Source: JAGLHV01 sp023143305 [NCBI: Clostridia bacterium] (GTDB lineage: Bacteria > CBDUZB01 > JAGLHV01). From it: a DNA stretch of 64,000 nt. Below are positions 45,040 through 54,658 of this stretch, one piece after another. The notes beneath the pieces were generated by a model that ran no database searches, had not been told where the DNA came from, and saw only the letters and a program-made list of their open reading frames with translations. Each line of letters opens with the position of its first letter. The first letter of the stretch is position 1. Location: the NCBI GenBank assembly GCA_030637025.1, contig DAOVVV010000002.1, positions 31,799-95,798 of the forward strand, written 5' to 3'. Made by a program: the position numbers and the translations under genes.

Positions 45040-46077
45040 TTATTCTTCCTCCCCTTGCTCCAATAATTTATTAGCCATCCTGGATATATAATCCACCTCT
45101 GCAATTATTCGGGAGTATTCCATCCTTTTTGGCCCGACTATTCCCAATAACCCTATCGGATAATCACCTGTTTTATAAACAGCACTTACTATGCTCCAAT
45201 CATTCATCTGAGGATAGGAATTCTCATTACCAATAAATACTTTTACATTTTCTTTTTTATCAAATTTTTCTTCCAAAAGATAAGAAAGCATTTTCCTTTC
45301 TTGCAAAATATTAAAAACTGATTCTACCCTTTGATGATTATTAGTAAAACTTAAAATGTTAGAAATCCCTTCTAAATAAAGTTCTTCTTTAATTTTAAAA
45401 ATTTGTTCGTTTAATTCTTTACCCAATTCTAAAAATTCTTTATAAGCTATTTTTTCTTTTTTTATTTTATCCAAAATTTTATTTCTGACTTCTTTCACCG
45501 TAAAACCAACCATTTCATCATTTAAAATATTACACATTCTCTTTAGGTTTTTAATAGTAATAGTCGAACGTAAACAAATCACTTTATGTTTAATCAAACC
45601 TGCCTGAGTAATAAATACTGCCAAAATTTTTTTATTACTCAGATGAATAAGCTTCAAATGTTTAAAAATAACCTTTTCTTGTGAAACAGAAAAAACAAAC
45701 CCGGTATAATGAGAAACAAGGGAAAGAAGGTGTGAAAGCTGCCACAGCATTTCTTTTAATTCATAGTTGTTTATTTTATACCTCGCAGCTAATAGCATTT
45801 CTTCTTTTACAGTTAATTGGTTATTTTCTTCTAAGCTATCTACATAAAAACGATATCCTTTATCCGTAGGTAATCTACCTGCCGAGGTATACGGGTGAGT
45901 TAAATATCCTTCTTTTTCTAAATCCGCTAATATGTTCCGTACAGTCGCAGAAGAAATTTTTAAACCATAATTTTTACAAATAACATTAGACCCTATCGGC
46001 CGTGCCGTTTGAATATAATTATGAACAACAAGATGAAGAATTCTTTTTTTCCTTTTATTAATTAGGCTTGAAAACAT
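45040..46077 (-). CDS. hrcA: Heat-inducible transcription repressor HrcA
   Basis: A 345-residue repressor that binds CIRCE operators. The N-terminal winged helix includes RKKRILHLVVHNYIQTARPIG, ISSATVRNILADLEKEGYL and HPYTSAGRLPTDKGYR, typical HrcA. The dimerisation/GAF-like C-terminal region ends with GLLGIVGPKRMEYSRIIAEVDYIS. A perfect CIRCE and a strong promoter lie immediately upstream with an AGGTG ribosome binding site, so it regulates its own operon. Confidence 0.96.
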   Translation of the reverse strand: MFSSLINKRKKRILHLVVHNYIQTARPIGSNVICKNYGLKISSATVRNILADLEKEGYLTHPYTSAGRLPTDKGYRFYVDSLEENNQLTVKEEMLLAARYKINNYELKEMLWQLSHLLSLVSHYTGFVFSVSQEKVIFKHLKLIHLSNKKILAVFITQAGLIKHKVICLRSTITIKNLKRMCNILNDEMVGFTVKEVRNKILDKIKKEKIAYKEFLELGKELNEQIFKIKEELYLEGISNILSFTNNHQRVESVFNILQERKMLSYLLEEKFDKKENVKVFIGNENSYPQMNDWSIVSAVYKTGDYPIGLLGIVGPKRMEYSRIIAEVDYISRMANKLLEQGEEE

Positions 46078-46119
46078 TTTTCACCTGTAATATAGACCTT
46101 TTTTATAAAATTTTCATCA

Positions 46120-46146
46120 TTAGCACTCTCTCCGCTTGAGTGCTAA
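46120..46146. promoter_or_regulatory. CIRCE operator
   Basis: TTAGCACTC, nine bases, GAGTGCTAA is a perfect 9-9-9 CIRCE match. It overlaps the -10 end of the hrcA promoter and lies about 43 bp before the hrcA start codon, the standard arrangement for HrcA repression. Confidence 0.97.
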
Positions 46147-46173
46147 TATACCATACAGAAAAATATTTGTCAA
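46145..46173 (-). promoter_or_regulatory. Promoter of the hrcA-grpE-dnaK-dnaJ operon
   Basis: TTGACA, 17 bp, TATATT on the minus strand with an extended TG. The -10 region runs into the CIRCE element, so HrcA binding would block initiation. Confidence 0.85.
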
Positions 46174-46226
46174 GGGTACTCTCTGTTTTTTTGTAATGTC
46201 AAAAAAAAAATACTTACCCCACAACC

Positions 46227-47348
46227 TTACAGGAATTCTATAAATACCTGATTAGCCAAAAGCAACCCCTTATAGGTAAGCCTTATATTTTTTTCATTTC
46301 TTTCCAACAAACCTTTAAGAATTAGTTCTTCTATTGGCCCTGTAAATTTTTTTTCTATTTGTTTATCAACTTTTATTCCTTTTCGCATTCTTAAACCCAG
46401 GATTATTTTTTCTGCTATAGCTTTTTCCCCTGTAAGTTTTTCTTTTACCATACAAAGTTTATCGGTATTTACTTTACGAATATATTCATCTATATCCCCA
46501 ACATTGGTTAATCTTGTTCCACCTAAAAAACTAACCGCTCCTGCTCCCACTCCTAAATATTGCTTATTTTCCCAGTAAAGCTGATTATGTTTTGAACTTT
46601 TGTGCGGAAAAGCAAAATTAGAAATTTCATAATGTTGGTAACCATTTTCTGTTAATATTTTTATTGCATACTCATACATATCCGCTTCAATATCTTCATT
46701 ACAGGGTTTTATTCTACCAGATTTCAAATCAGCATACATTCTTGTACCCTGCTCAATACTTAAAGAATACAAAGAAATATGCTCCGGTTTTATATTTATT
46801 ATTTTTTTTAAGGTTTTCTCCCAATCGCTCATTTTTTGACCGGGTAAAGCAAAAATCAAATCTACGTTTATATTATCAAAACCAATCTCTCTGGCTAAAT
46901 AAAAATTATCCAGAAACTGTTTTCCGGTATGAATTCTTCCTATCCTTTTAAGCAACCGGTCATCAAGAGACTGTAAACCAATACTTAAACGATTTACGCC
47001 TCCCTCTTTAAGTGATTTGAGTTTTTGTTTATTAAGTGTACCCGGATTTGCTTCAACGGTAATTTCTATTTTTTTTTTAAATAAAAAATTATTTGAAAAA
47101 AACTTAAATAGATTTTCCAGTTGAAAGGAAGAAAGGATAGTAGGTGTTCCCCCTCCTATATATATACTCCCAAGCACCTCTCCCCGATATTTACCCAGTT
47201 CCTTTTTAACTGCTTTTAAATACTCTTTAACTTTTTCGTCTTTATTACTTTTTTGACCTGAGTCCCCGGAAAAAAGGACTGTTGTTTTAAAACTACAATA
47301 GAAACACTTTTTCAAACAAAAAGGAATATGAACATATAAACCATACAT
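46227..47348 (-). CDS. hemW: Heme chaperone HemW / coproporphyrinogen III oxidase-like radical SAM protein
   Basis: A 373-residue radical SAM protein. The N-terminal YVHIPFCLKKCFYCSF has the CxxxCxxC cluster, then YIGGGTPTILSSFQLENLF, VEANPGTLN, GVNRLSIGLQSLDD and the later HYEISNFAFPHKSSKHNQLYW of the HemN/HemW C-terminal part. The motif lacks the additional cysteine that marks true HemN, so HemW (heme insertion chaperone) is more likely than an oxidase. It is downstream of the lep genes and ends near the hrcA promoter. Confidence 0.9.
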   Translation of the reverse strand: MYGLYVHIPFCLKKCFYCSFKTTVLFSGDSGQKSNKDEKVKEYLKAVKKELGKYRGEVLGSIYIGGGTPTILSSFQLENLFKFFSNNFLFKKKIEITVEANPGTLNKQKLKSLKEGGVNRLSIGLQSLDDRLLKRIGRIHTGKQFLDNFYLAREIGFDNINVDLIFALPGQKMSDWEKTLKKIINIKPEHISLYSLSIEQGTRMYADLKSGRIKPCNEDIEADMYEYAIKILTENGYQHYEISNFAFPHKSSKHNQLYWENKQYLGVGAGAVSFLGGTRLTNVGDIDEYIRKVNTDKLCMVKEKLTGEKAIAEKIILGLRMRKGIKVDKQIEKKFTGPIEELILKGLLERNEKNIRLTYKGLLLANQVFIEFL

Positions 47349-47491
47349 ATATTTTTGGTTCTCTCATAAATAATGTAGAATAATGTAAAAATAAATACAA
47401 CAACAGTCCATAGTCCACAGTCCATAGACACAAAGAAGAAAAAGACTAAAGACAATTACAAACTAAGAAATTCTAGATTCTAAATACTAAA

Positions 47492-47535
47492 TCCGCCTTA
47501 TCTCCTCCACGGGCGGATAAGTGTCTGAGGCGGAG
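47492..47535. repeat. REP-like GC-rich inverted repeat
   Basis: TCCGCCTTATC, 13 bases, GATAAG and then TGTCTGAGGCGGA give two nested complementary pairs (TCCGCC/GGCGGA and CTTATC/GATAAG). Its base composition differs from the surrounding AT-rich sequence. A second short GGCGGA is seen 20-40 bp further on. Confidence 0.45.
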
Positions 47536-47593
47536 AGAATCCACCTTAAAAACTGGCGGACAGACAAGTAAATCCAACACAAAAAAATATAAA

Positions 47594-47770
47594 AATAAAG
47601 GTAAAATATATTTTTCCCGATATAGCAAATTTCAGGGAAAATATGCATTCAAACATATGGAGTGAATCTCCCGTGATAATACAGACATTGACCACTTCAA
47701 AAAAAATTTATTTTTGTGTGCCCATAGGAGACAATTGCGCGTTTAGAAATAAACATATTTCGCCTTTATT
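47594..47770 (+). repeat. Dispersed repeat family B, copy 3
   Basis: Left end AATAAAGGTAAAATATATTT and right end AAACATATTTCGCCTTTATT are near-matching inverted repeats. It shares GATATAGCAAATTT and GTGTGCCCATAGGAG...GCGTTTAGA with copy 2. The middle is the most diverged of the three. 177 bp. Confidence 0.85.
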
Positions 47771-47884
47771 AAACAACCTTATTTACAAAAAAAAACATAT
47801 ATTCAAACGATAATCACACGTAAACAATAATAAGTTATATTTATTATTTTTATAATCATAAGTCGTATGATTTCTCCATAAAAA

Positions 47885-48577
47885 CTATTTAATTAATTTT
47901 ATTCTTTTTAACGGCCAATACAAAAACAATGCTTTACCTCTAATATATTTATCGCCTAAAGGCCCCCAGAACCGGCTATCAAAACTGGAATCCCGATTAT
48001 CTCCCATCATAAAATAATATCCTTCCGGAATAACTATTGGACCGAAATTATCCCTTGCCCTGCAATTTTTTGATAAAAAATGACTATCCTTAGCATAAAC
48101 ATGCGAATCCATATAGATAACATAAGGTTCTTCTATAGGTTTATCATTAACAAAAACTTTTTTATCATTAATCTCTATTTTATCACCGGGTAAACCAATA
48201 CACCTTTTTATAAAATCTTTTTTTGGTTCTGTCGGAGATTTAAAAACAATGATATCTCCCCTCTCAGGTTTTTTCATTTTCCAGATTACTTTATCGGTAA
48301 AAGGAATGCGTGTACCATAAATAAATTTAGTAACAAAAAGATGATCCCCTTCTATAAGAGTATTGCGCATAGAACCGGAAGGAATCTCAAATGCCTGAAG
48401 AATAAAGGTCATAATAAAAAAAGATAGAATAAGAGCAACTATACCCGTATCAACCCATTCTAACCCTTCATTCAGGACTTTAATTGCTATTTTACCCCTA
48501 AATTTCTTTCTCATCCATCTTAAAACCAAACTAGCCAATACCAGACAAATACCTATCCAAAACACTTTTTGCTGCAT
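47885..48577 (-). CDS. lepB: Signal peptidase I
   Basis: A 230-residue membrane-bound peptidase. Two N-terminal hydrophobic segments are followed by the serine region EIPSGSMRNTLIEGDHLFV, the lysine region GDIIVFKSPTEPKKDFIKRCIGLPGDKIE and the closing YFMMGDNRDSSFDSRFWGPL. The Ser-Lys dyad is complete. I choose the ATG at 48577, with GGAG five bases upstream; a GTG two codons earlier is too near that site. The next gene upstream is lepA across repeat A copy 4. Confidence 0.95.
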   Translation of the reverse strand: MQQKVFWIGICLVLASLVLRWMRKKFRGKIAIKVLNEGLEWVDTGIVALILSFFIMTFILQAFEIPSGSMRNTLIEGDHLFVTKFIYGTRIPFTDKVIWKMKKPERGDIIVFKSPTEPKKDFIKRCIGLPGDKIEINDKKVFVNDKPIEEPYVIYMDSHVYAKDSHFLSKNCRARDNFGPIVIPEGYYFMMGDNRDSSFDSRFWGPLGDKYIRGKALFLYWPLKRIKLIK

Positions 48578-48630
48578 TTTCACTCCTCTCTAACAATAAT
48601 ATTTATATTTTTTAAAGCAGAAACAATTTA

Positions 48631-48777
48631 AATCAACTACCCCGAAGCAAGCTACAGAATATCGAAGGTTTATCCTACATAACTTTTGCGCAACAAACTG
48701 AGGGGAATTAAACCCGAAACTATTCGACTACAGAGTTTTTATCAGCATAGCTGAAAAACTCTAAGTCCCATTAAATT
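48631..48777 (+). repeat. Dispersed repeat family A, copy 4
   Basis: Begins AATCAACTACCCCGAAGCAAGC and ends ACTCTAAGTCCCATTAAATT. Its last two bases fall inside the lepA stop codon (48776-48778), so the element abuts the gene end exactly. Between are ATCGAAGGTTTATCC, AACTTTTGCGCAAC and the GAATTAAACCCGAAAC module. Confidence 0.85.
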
Positions 48778-50578
48778 AATCATCCATTTTAAGTACACTT
48801 ATAAAAGCTTCCTGCGGAATTTCCGCTCTTCCCAATTTTTTCATCTTTTTTTTACCTTCTTTTTGTTTTTCCAGCAATTTTCGTTTACGGGAAACATCAC
48901 CCCCGTAACATTTTGCTATTACATCTTTACGTAATGCCTTCACTGTTTCCCTGGTTATTATTTTATTATTTATTTGAGCCTGGATAGGAACCTCAAATTG
49001 TTGACGCGGAATAAGTTTACGAAGCCTTTCTGCCATTTTCTTCCCTCTACTTAAAGCTTTATCCTTATGAATAATAAAAGATAACGCATCCACAACCTTA
49101 TAACTAATAAGTATATCCAATCGAACTAAATGCGATTTACGAAATCCTATATGTTCATAATCAAAAGAAGCATATCCTTTACTCACAGATTTCATTTTAT
49201 CGTAAAAATCCAATACAACCTCGGCTAACGGCAACTCGTAAGTTAAAATTACCTGCTTAGAAGTTATATATTGCATATCAATAAAAATTCCCCGATAACC
49301 CTGTACTAATTTCATTATTGACCCTACAAATTCTGAAGGAAGAACAATAGTCCCCTTAATAAAAGGTTCCTCCATATCTTTTATCTGGTTAACCGGAGGA
49401 AACAAAGCAGGATTATCTATCTGGACAACTTCACCGTTAATAGAAATAATGCGATACATAACATTAGGAGATGTAATTATCAAATTTAAATTATATTCTC
49501 TTTCCAATCTTTCCTTTATAATATCCATATGCAGTAAACCTAAAAAACCACACCGAAAACCAAATCCCAGAGCAGAAGAAGTCTCCGGATTAAAAGAAAA
49601 AGAAGAATCACACAGGTTTAATTTTTCCAATGCCTGCCGTAACAACACGTAATCGCTGGTATTTATCGGGTAAAATCCGCAAAAAACAAAAGGTTTTACT
49701 TCTTTGTACCCAGGATGCGGACAAGCAGCGGGATGCAAAGAATCCGTAATCGTATCTCCTATCTTCACACTATGTACATTTTTTATTCCTGCCATCAGAT
49801 AACCTACTTCTCCGGCAGAAAGTTCTAAAGATGGAGCAAGTTCTAAATGAAACATTCCTACCTGCAATACTTCAAAAACAGATCCGGAAAGCATCATTTT
49901 TATTTTCATATTTGGTTTAACCTTTCCATCCAGCACCTTTATATAAATTACTACTCCCTGATAAGAATCAAAAACAGAATCAAAAATCAATGCCCGTAAA
50001 GGCTTTTTTTTACTTCCCTGGGGAGGAGGTATTCTTTTTACAACACTTTCTAATACTTCTTTAGTTCCTATCCCTTGTTTAGCACTGGTTAAAATAGGCT
50101 CTTCTTTTAGTCCCAGGGTGTCTACTATCTGTTCCTTTACACTTTCTACATCGGCATGGGGTAAATCAATTTTATTTATTATCGGAATAATTAATAAATT
50201 ACTTTGTCTGGCCAAATATACATTAGCTATAGTTTGGGCTTCTATTCCTTGAGAAGCATCCACTAATAAAAGAACACCTTCACAAGCAGCCATACTGCGG
50301 GAAACTTCATAGGTAAAATCTACATGTCCGGGAGTATCAATTAAATTTAAAATATATTCACATTTATCTTCAGCGTAATACTTCAATCTGATAGCCCTGG
50401 CCTTAATCGTAATACCTCTCTCTCTTTCTAATTCCATCCCATCTAAAACCTGTTCTTTCATCCGACGGGGATTCACTGTTTTAGTATATTCGAGAATTCT
50501 ATCAGCTAAAGTAGATTTTCCATGATCAATATGTGCAATAATAGAAAAATTTCTAATCTTCGATAAATCCGTTGCCAA
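48776..50578 (-). CDS. lepA: Elongation factor 4 (LepA)
   Basis: A 600-residue translational GTPase. G1 is [15 protein letters not shown]3 [10 protein letters not shown], and G4 NKIDLPHAD. The LepA-specific C-terminal domain is visible ([23 protein letters not shown], and [25 protein letters not shown]). LepA is thought to remodel stalled or misplaced ribosomes or act in 30S biogenesis. It is separated from the isomerase gene upstream by 111 bp. Confidence 0.97.
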   Translation of the reverse strand: MATDLSKIRNFSIIAHIDHGKSTLADRILEYTKTVNPRRMKEQVLDGMELERERGITIKARAIRLKYYAEDKCEYILNLIDTPGHVDFTYEVSRSMAACEGVLLLVDASQGIEAQTIANVYLARQSNLLIIPIINKIDLPHADVESVKEQIVDTLGLKEEPILTSAKQGIGTKEVLESVVKRIPPPQGSKKKPLRALIFDSVFDSYQGVVIYIKVLDGKVKPNMKIKMMLSGSVFEVLQVGMFHLELAPSLELSAGEVGYLMAGIKNVHSVKIGDTITDSLHPAACPHPGYKEVKPFVFCGFYPINTSDYVLLRQALEKLNLCDSSFSFNPETSSALGFGFRCGFLGLLHMDIIKERLEREYNLNLIITSPNVMYRIISINGEVVQIDNPALFPPVNQIKDMEEPFIKGTIVLPSEFVGSIMKLVQGYRGIFIDMQYITSKQVILTYELPLAEVVLDFYDKMKSVSKGYASFDYEHIGFRKSHLVRLDILISYKVVDALSFIIHKDKALSRGKKMAERLRKLIPRQQFEVPIQAQINNKIITRETVKALRKDVIAKCYGGDVSRKRKLLEKQKEGKKKMKKLGRAEIPQEAFISVLKMDD

Positions 50579-50689
50579 TTTCTGTCTCTCCTTTTAAATT
50601 TTTTAACCTCTATATAAAAAAACAAATTCTAAATTATTGAAAAAAACATTTCTTTCCAATATGAAAATATTTACCATAAATCAAATAAA

Positions 50690-51781
50690 TCATGAATTTT
50701 TCTTTAAAAAATCAATTAAAGGTATCGAGGAAGGATTAACTTCCCTGTTTTCAGCCAAATAGACACTTACGAAATCACCTAATAAAATCAAATAAAACAA
50801 ACGAGCAAGTAATGTATTTCCCTCTGCCCATACCTCTTCATACTCAATTCTTCTTCGGACAAGAATAATTTTAAAAATTTCTATACATTTTTTTAAATCT
50901 TCATCTTCCTGTTTGTCTCTCAAAATAATTAAACGTAACCTTTCAAATGGAAATTTATTCTGTCCCCACGCTTCTATTTCATTATGATTAAGTTGGGGAA
51001 ATAAATTGGTCAACACAAAAGCTTTAGCATTCTCATTAAATTGACCTTTCCAGCGACTAACACAAGCTCTTAAATAACTTGCCCCATAAATTATCGGGAT
51101 TTTATTTCCAATGTTCTGAGCAATTTTTCTGGCCAAATTTTCTGCCCCTACAATTTCAGGACCGACATCCGAAACAATTTTTCCCAAAACTTTTAATACT
51201 TCCCTCAACTGCTCTTCATTTTCATTTATTAACTTTAATTTTTCCAGCCCCCTTAACAAAGGGAAAAAAAGAAAACCCAAACTAGCCCGGGGAGGAAAAC
51301 CTTCCGGCACTTTAATATAAGGAACGTTATCCTTTAAACATTCTTCTTCCAATTTTCCACCGGAAGTAATAGCAAATATTAAAGCATTTTTCATTTGAGC
51401 ATCATAATAATTATTTAAAGTTTCTTGAGTATTTCCCGAATAACTGGTTACAAAAACCAAACTTTTCCTGTCTATCCAGGAAGGAAGCATATCTCCCTGG
51501 TTAACAAAAAAAGGAACAGCCATTTCTCTATTGATATAATCACCTAATAAATCTGATCCAATTCCCGAACCTCCTATACCACAAGCAACAACATTATCTA
51601 TTTTTCTTTGTCTTTCATTTTTATCTCTAAAATCTTTTCCATCCCACCCACCACAAACAATATAAGAATTATCCTCTCCTTTTTCAAGATAAGCATCCCA
51701 GAAAGTATCGGAGATTAGTATTGCATCTTTACATTGTTGAGGAAATTTTATTAAATAATCTAACATATTTAAATACATCAT
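50690..51781 (-). CDS. Bifunctional phosphoglucose/phosphomannose isomerase
   Basis: A 363-residue SIS-domain isomerase of the archaeal/candidate-phylum type, interconverting fructose-6-phosphate with glucose-6-phosphate and mannose-6-phosphate. The first SIS motif GIGGSGIGSDLLGDY and the second VTSYSGNTQETLNNY are clear, and the C-terminal NHNEIEAWG with glutamate and histidine supplies the catalytic residues. Its ATG overlaps the ptsI stop by four bases, so it is co-translated with the PTS enzyme I gene. It is a natural outlet for sugar phosphates made by the mannose-type PTS. Confidence 0.9.
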   Translation of the reverse strand: MMYLNMLDYLIKFPQQCKDAILISDTFWDAYLEKGEDNSYIVCGGWDGKDFRDKNERQRKIDNVVACGIGGSGIGSDLLGDYINREMAVPFFVNQGDMLPSWIDRKSLVFVTSYSGNTQETLNNYYDAQMKNALIFAITSGGKLEEECLKDNVPYIKVPEGFPPRASLGFLFFPLLRGLEKLKLINENEEQLREVLKVLGKIVSDVGPEIVGAENLARKIAQNIGNKIPIIYGASYLRACVSRWKGQFNENAKAFVLTNLFPQLNHNEIEAWGQNKFPFERLRLIILRDKQEDEDLKKCIEIFKIILVRRRIEYEEVWAEGNTLLARLFYLILLGDFVSVYLAENREVNPSSIPLIDFLKKNS

Positions 51782-53490
51782 ATTCTTATTCCTCTTTTTC
51801 TTAAAACTTTTTTTATCTCTTCATTATCCGATAAACTCAATATTTCATCGGCTAACTGTTTGGTTTCTTCTATTTTTATTGATCTAATAATTCTTTTTAC
51901 TTTGGGAATACTAATAGCACTCATACTAAACTCTCTCAACCCCAGGCCTAAAAGTATCATAGTTACCGCCGGATCAGCAGCCATTTCTCCACACATTGCC
52001 ACCCCACTACGGGATTTTTTTCCCGTTTGAATAATTTCTTTTAACAAACGTAAAATCGATAAATGCAAAGGTTCGTATAAATGAGTTACGTTTTCGTTCA
52101 CCCTGTCTACAGCTAATAAATATTGAATTAAATCATTAGTTCCGATACTTAAAAAATCAGACTCTTGTACTAAAATATCTACCACTAAAGCGGCAGAAGG
52201 AACCTCTATCATCACTCCTACTTCTATATCATTGTCAAAATCAATCTTTTTTCTCCGTAAATCATCCTTTACTTCTTCCAATATCTTATTTGCCTGACGT
52301 AATTCTTCAATTCCTGAAATCATCGGATACATAATTTTTAATTTACCTTTTACACTAGCCCGTAAAATAGCGCGTAATTGGGTTTTAAAAATATCCGGGT
52401 ATTTTAAACAAAACCGGATAGCTCTCAGCCCCAAAAAAGGATTTCTTTCGGGAGCAAGTTTAAATTGTTGTGAAAATTTATCTCCGCCCAAATCCAAAGT
52501 CCTTATTGTTACCGAATAAGGTAACATGTTTTTTGCCACTGCTTTATAACTTTCATACTGTTCTTCTTCAGAAGGAAAATCTTTTCTATTCATATATAAA
52601 TATTCGGTACGATATAATCCAATCCCGCTAGCCCCGTGAGATAAAACAGATTTTATTTCTTCCGGAACTTCAATATTAGCTATTAAATTAATTTTATGCC
52701 CGTCTAAAGTAACTGCCGGAAAATCTTTTAATTTCTCTAAATCCTTTTCTTCCGCTAAAAATATCTGTTGCTCTCTATAATAATTCTCCAGGGTACTAGT
52801 ATCCGGATTAATAATAACTATTCCCTGATTCCCATCAAGAATAATCATATCTCCATCCTTAATATTTCTGGTAATATCTCTTAATCCTACTACTGCCGGA
52901 ATTTCCAATGAATGGGCCATAATGGCGACATGGGATGTTTTTCCACCTATATCCGTGGCAAATCCAATTACTTTCTCTTCTCTCATAGCAATAGTATCGG
53001 AAGGAGTTAAATTATGTGCAACTACTATTACCTGAGATTCTAATTGATTCAAAGCTATTCTTTCCCGCCCCAGGAGATGCCTTAATACCTTACGTCCCAC
53101 ATTATAAATATCCTGCCCTCTTTCTTTGAAATATTCATCATCAATTTCTTCAAAAAAAAGCAGTACATTTTCCATAACCTGATGTAGAGCATACTCTGCA
53201 GAAACTTTTTCTTTGGCAATCATCTCAACTGTATCTTCCCGCAACATTGTATCGTCAAGAATTAAAAGATAGGCATCAAATAAACGGGCATGTTTTTTAC
53301 CTAATCGCTGTAAAGCTTTTTTTTTAGTATGAACCATTTCCTGTTTAGTTTTATTTAATGCCTTTCGAAAACGGAAAATCTCAGACTTTTCATCGTCAAT
53401 TTTTCTCTTTTGAATAATAAAATCTTCTTCTTCTAAAACAAATACCGGTCCAATAACAATACCCGGAGAAGCAGCAATTCCTCTATACAT
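51778..53490 (-). CDS. ptsI: PTS enzyme I (phosphoenolpyruvate-protein phosphotransferase)
   Basis: A 570-residue enzyme I. It has the phosphorylatable histidine in GGKTSHVAIMAHSLEIPAVVG, the TIM-barrel PEP site TEYLYMNRKDFPSEEEQY, DKFSQQFKLAPERNPFLGLRA, GTNDLIQYLLAVDR and the conserved SGVAMCGEMAADP cysteine. It passes phosphate from PEP to HPr. It is between ptsH and the isomerase gene. Confidence 0.97.
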   Translation of the reverse strand: MYRGIAASPGIVIGPVFVLEEEDFIIQKRKIDDEKSEIFRFRKALNKTKQEMVHTKKKALQRLGKKHARLFDAYLLILDDTMLREDTVEMIAKEKVSAEYALHQVMENVLLFFEEIDDEYFKERGQDIYNVGRKVLRHLLGRERIALNQLESQVIVVAHNLTPSDTIAMREEKVIGFATDIGGKTSHVAIMAHSLEIPAVVGLRDITRNIKDGDMIILDGNQGIVIINPDTSTLENYYREQQIFLAEEKDLEKLKDFPAVTLDGHKINLIANIEVPEEIKSVLSHGASGIGLYRTEYLYMNRKDFPSEEEQYESYKAVAKNMLPYSVTIRTLDLGGDKFSQQFKLAPERNPFLGLRAIRFCLKYPDIFKTQLRAILRASVKGKLKIMYPMISGIEELRQANKILEEVKDDLRRKKIDFDNDIEVGVMIEVPSAALVVDILVQESDFLSIGTNDLIQYLLAVDRVNENVTHLYEPLHLSILRLLKEIIQTGKKSRSGVAMCGEMAADPAVTMILLGLGLREFSMSAISIPKVKRIIRSIKIEETKQLADEILSLSDNEEIKKVLRKRGIRI

Positions 53491-53522
53491 AATTTGTCTC
53501 CTTTTTTCTAAAAAAGATATGA

Positions 53523-53798
53523 TTATTCTTCACCAAATTTAGTATTGATTAAATCTTCTATCATACTTAAAGCTTCTTGTTCGTCTTTTCCCTCAGCAAC
53601 AATTTTAATTTTACTCCCAAATTCGGCAGCTAACATCATTAAACCCATAATACTTTTACCATTTACCTGTTGCTCTTTTTTATCTGCACGACTTACCCCT
53701 ATTTTCGATTCAAATTTACTGGCTAATTGAACAAAAATCGCTGCAGAACGTGCATGCAACCCTAATTTATTTTTTATCGTAAATATACCTTTAACCAT
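53523..53798 (-). CDS. ptsH: PTS phosphocarrier protein HPr
   Basis: A 91-residue HPr. His-15 lies in LGLHARSAAIFVQLAS and the regulatory Ser-46 in NGKSIMGLMMLAAEFG, so both the transport and HPr kinase sites are intact. The presence of an HPr kinase gene at 59525..60478 suggests that Ser-46 phosphorylation is used here. It follows EIID by 19 bp and precedes ptsI by 32 bp. Confidence 0.95.
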   Translation of the reverse strand: MVKGIFTIKNKLGLHARSAAIFVQLASKFESKIGVSRADKKEQQVNGKSIMGLMMLAAEFGSKIKIVAEGKDEQEALSMIEDLINTKFGEE

Positions 53799-53817
53799 TT
53801 TACTTTTCGTTTCCTTA

Positions 53818-54594
53818 TCATATTAAATTAAAATACGAAATCAAAATTGATCCGGCTATTAGACCGTAAAATAATTTCATCTGCGACCATCCGCGATAAT
53901 TCAAAAAAGAAAAAAACATAAAAAAACTAAAAAAAAGAACCCTTTTATTCCAGGATAATAAATTATTTCCTAAAACAATAAATAAAGTCATTCCTATAAA
54001 ACACAAACTAATTAACCGGACTAAATGTATAATTCTTAACCAATCTGTTTTACTTACCACATTTATTAATTGTGTTTTCAAATGATATCCCATCCACATT
54101 CCTACATTTTGTACGATTAAATGAACAATATTATAAAAAAATAAAAAAAGACAAGGGGCTACCCAATAAATAAAAGTTTTTTCCCTATTTAATAAAAAAA
54201 TACATATTCCTATTGCCACGGTAAAAGGACGCCAGGTGGCCCAAAAAAAAGAATCACCCAATGCCGCAAAAGGGCCGGCCATACATGATTTAATTTGCGA
54301 AATAAATTCAGGACATCTATCTTTTTTAAAAGCTGCCTCCTCTTCTAAAGAAATAATTATTCCCAATAAAGGAGCAGCCATATAAGGATGGGTATTAAAA
54401 AATTCCAAATGCTGCCGCAAAATTTGTTTTCGCTTATTTTCTTCGGGATAAAGCCTTTTAATTATCGGAAAAAGAACATACAGACATCCTAAATTTTGCA
54501 TCCGCTCGAAATTCCAAAATATTTCTATAAAAAAAGAACGCAAAGAAGCAAAAAACAAATCAATTATTCTTATTTTCCGGGGATTATTACTCAT
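53818..54594 (-). CDS. PTS mannose/sorbose-type EIID component
   Basis: A 258-residue EIID with family blocks ERMQNLGCLYVLFPIIK, HLEFFNTHPYMAAPLLGIIISLEEE, and the transmembrane GPFAALGDSFFWATWRPF. A C-terminal set of hydrophobic helices completes it. EIIC and EIID together form the sugar channel of mannose-family PTS systems. It lies downstream of EIIC by about 64 bp. Confidence 0.93.
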   Translation of the reverse strand: MSNNPRKIRIIDLFFASLRSFFIEIFWNFERMQNLGCLYVLFPIIKRLYPEENKRKQILRQHLEFFNTHPYMAAPLLGIIISLEEEAAFKKDRCPEFISQIKSCMAGPFAALGDSFFWATWRPFTVAIGICIFLLNREKTFIYWVAPCLFLFFYNIVHLIVQNVGMWMGYHLKTQLINVVSKTDWLRIIHLVRLISLCFIGMTLFIVLGNNLLSWNKRVLFFSFFMFFSFLNYRGWSQMKLFYGLIAGSILISYFNLI

Positions 54595-54658
54595 CTTCTT
54601 TTCATTTATCCTGATAATTTTTTTATCTTTTTAATTCATCAAAAATTATTATTTAGTT

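Larger units (their letters stand above)
47349..47884. other. Intergenic region between hemW and lepB with several repeat motifs
   Basis: A 536-bp gap. Near 47405 there is a short direct repeat, ACAGTCCATAGTCC in tandem with CACAGTCCATAG. At 47492-47535 is a GC-richer stem (TCCGCCTTATC...GATAAG...GAGGCGGA) like a REP element. Repeat B copy 3 lies at 47594-47770. The rest is AT-rich with no gene. Confidence 0.6.
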
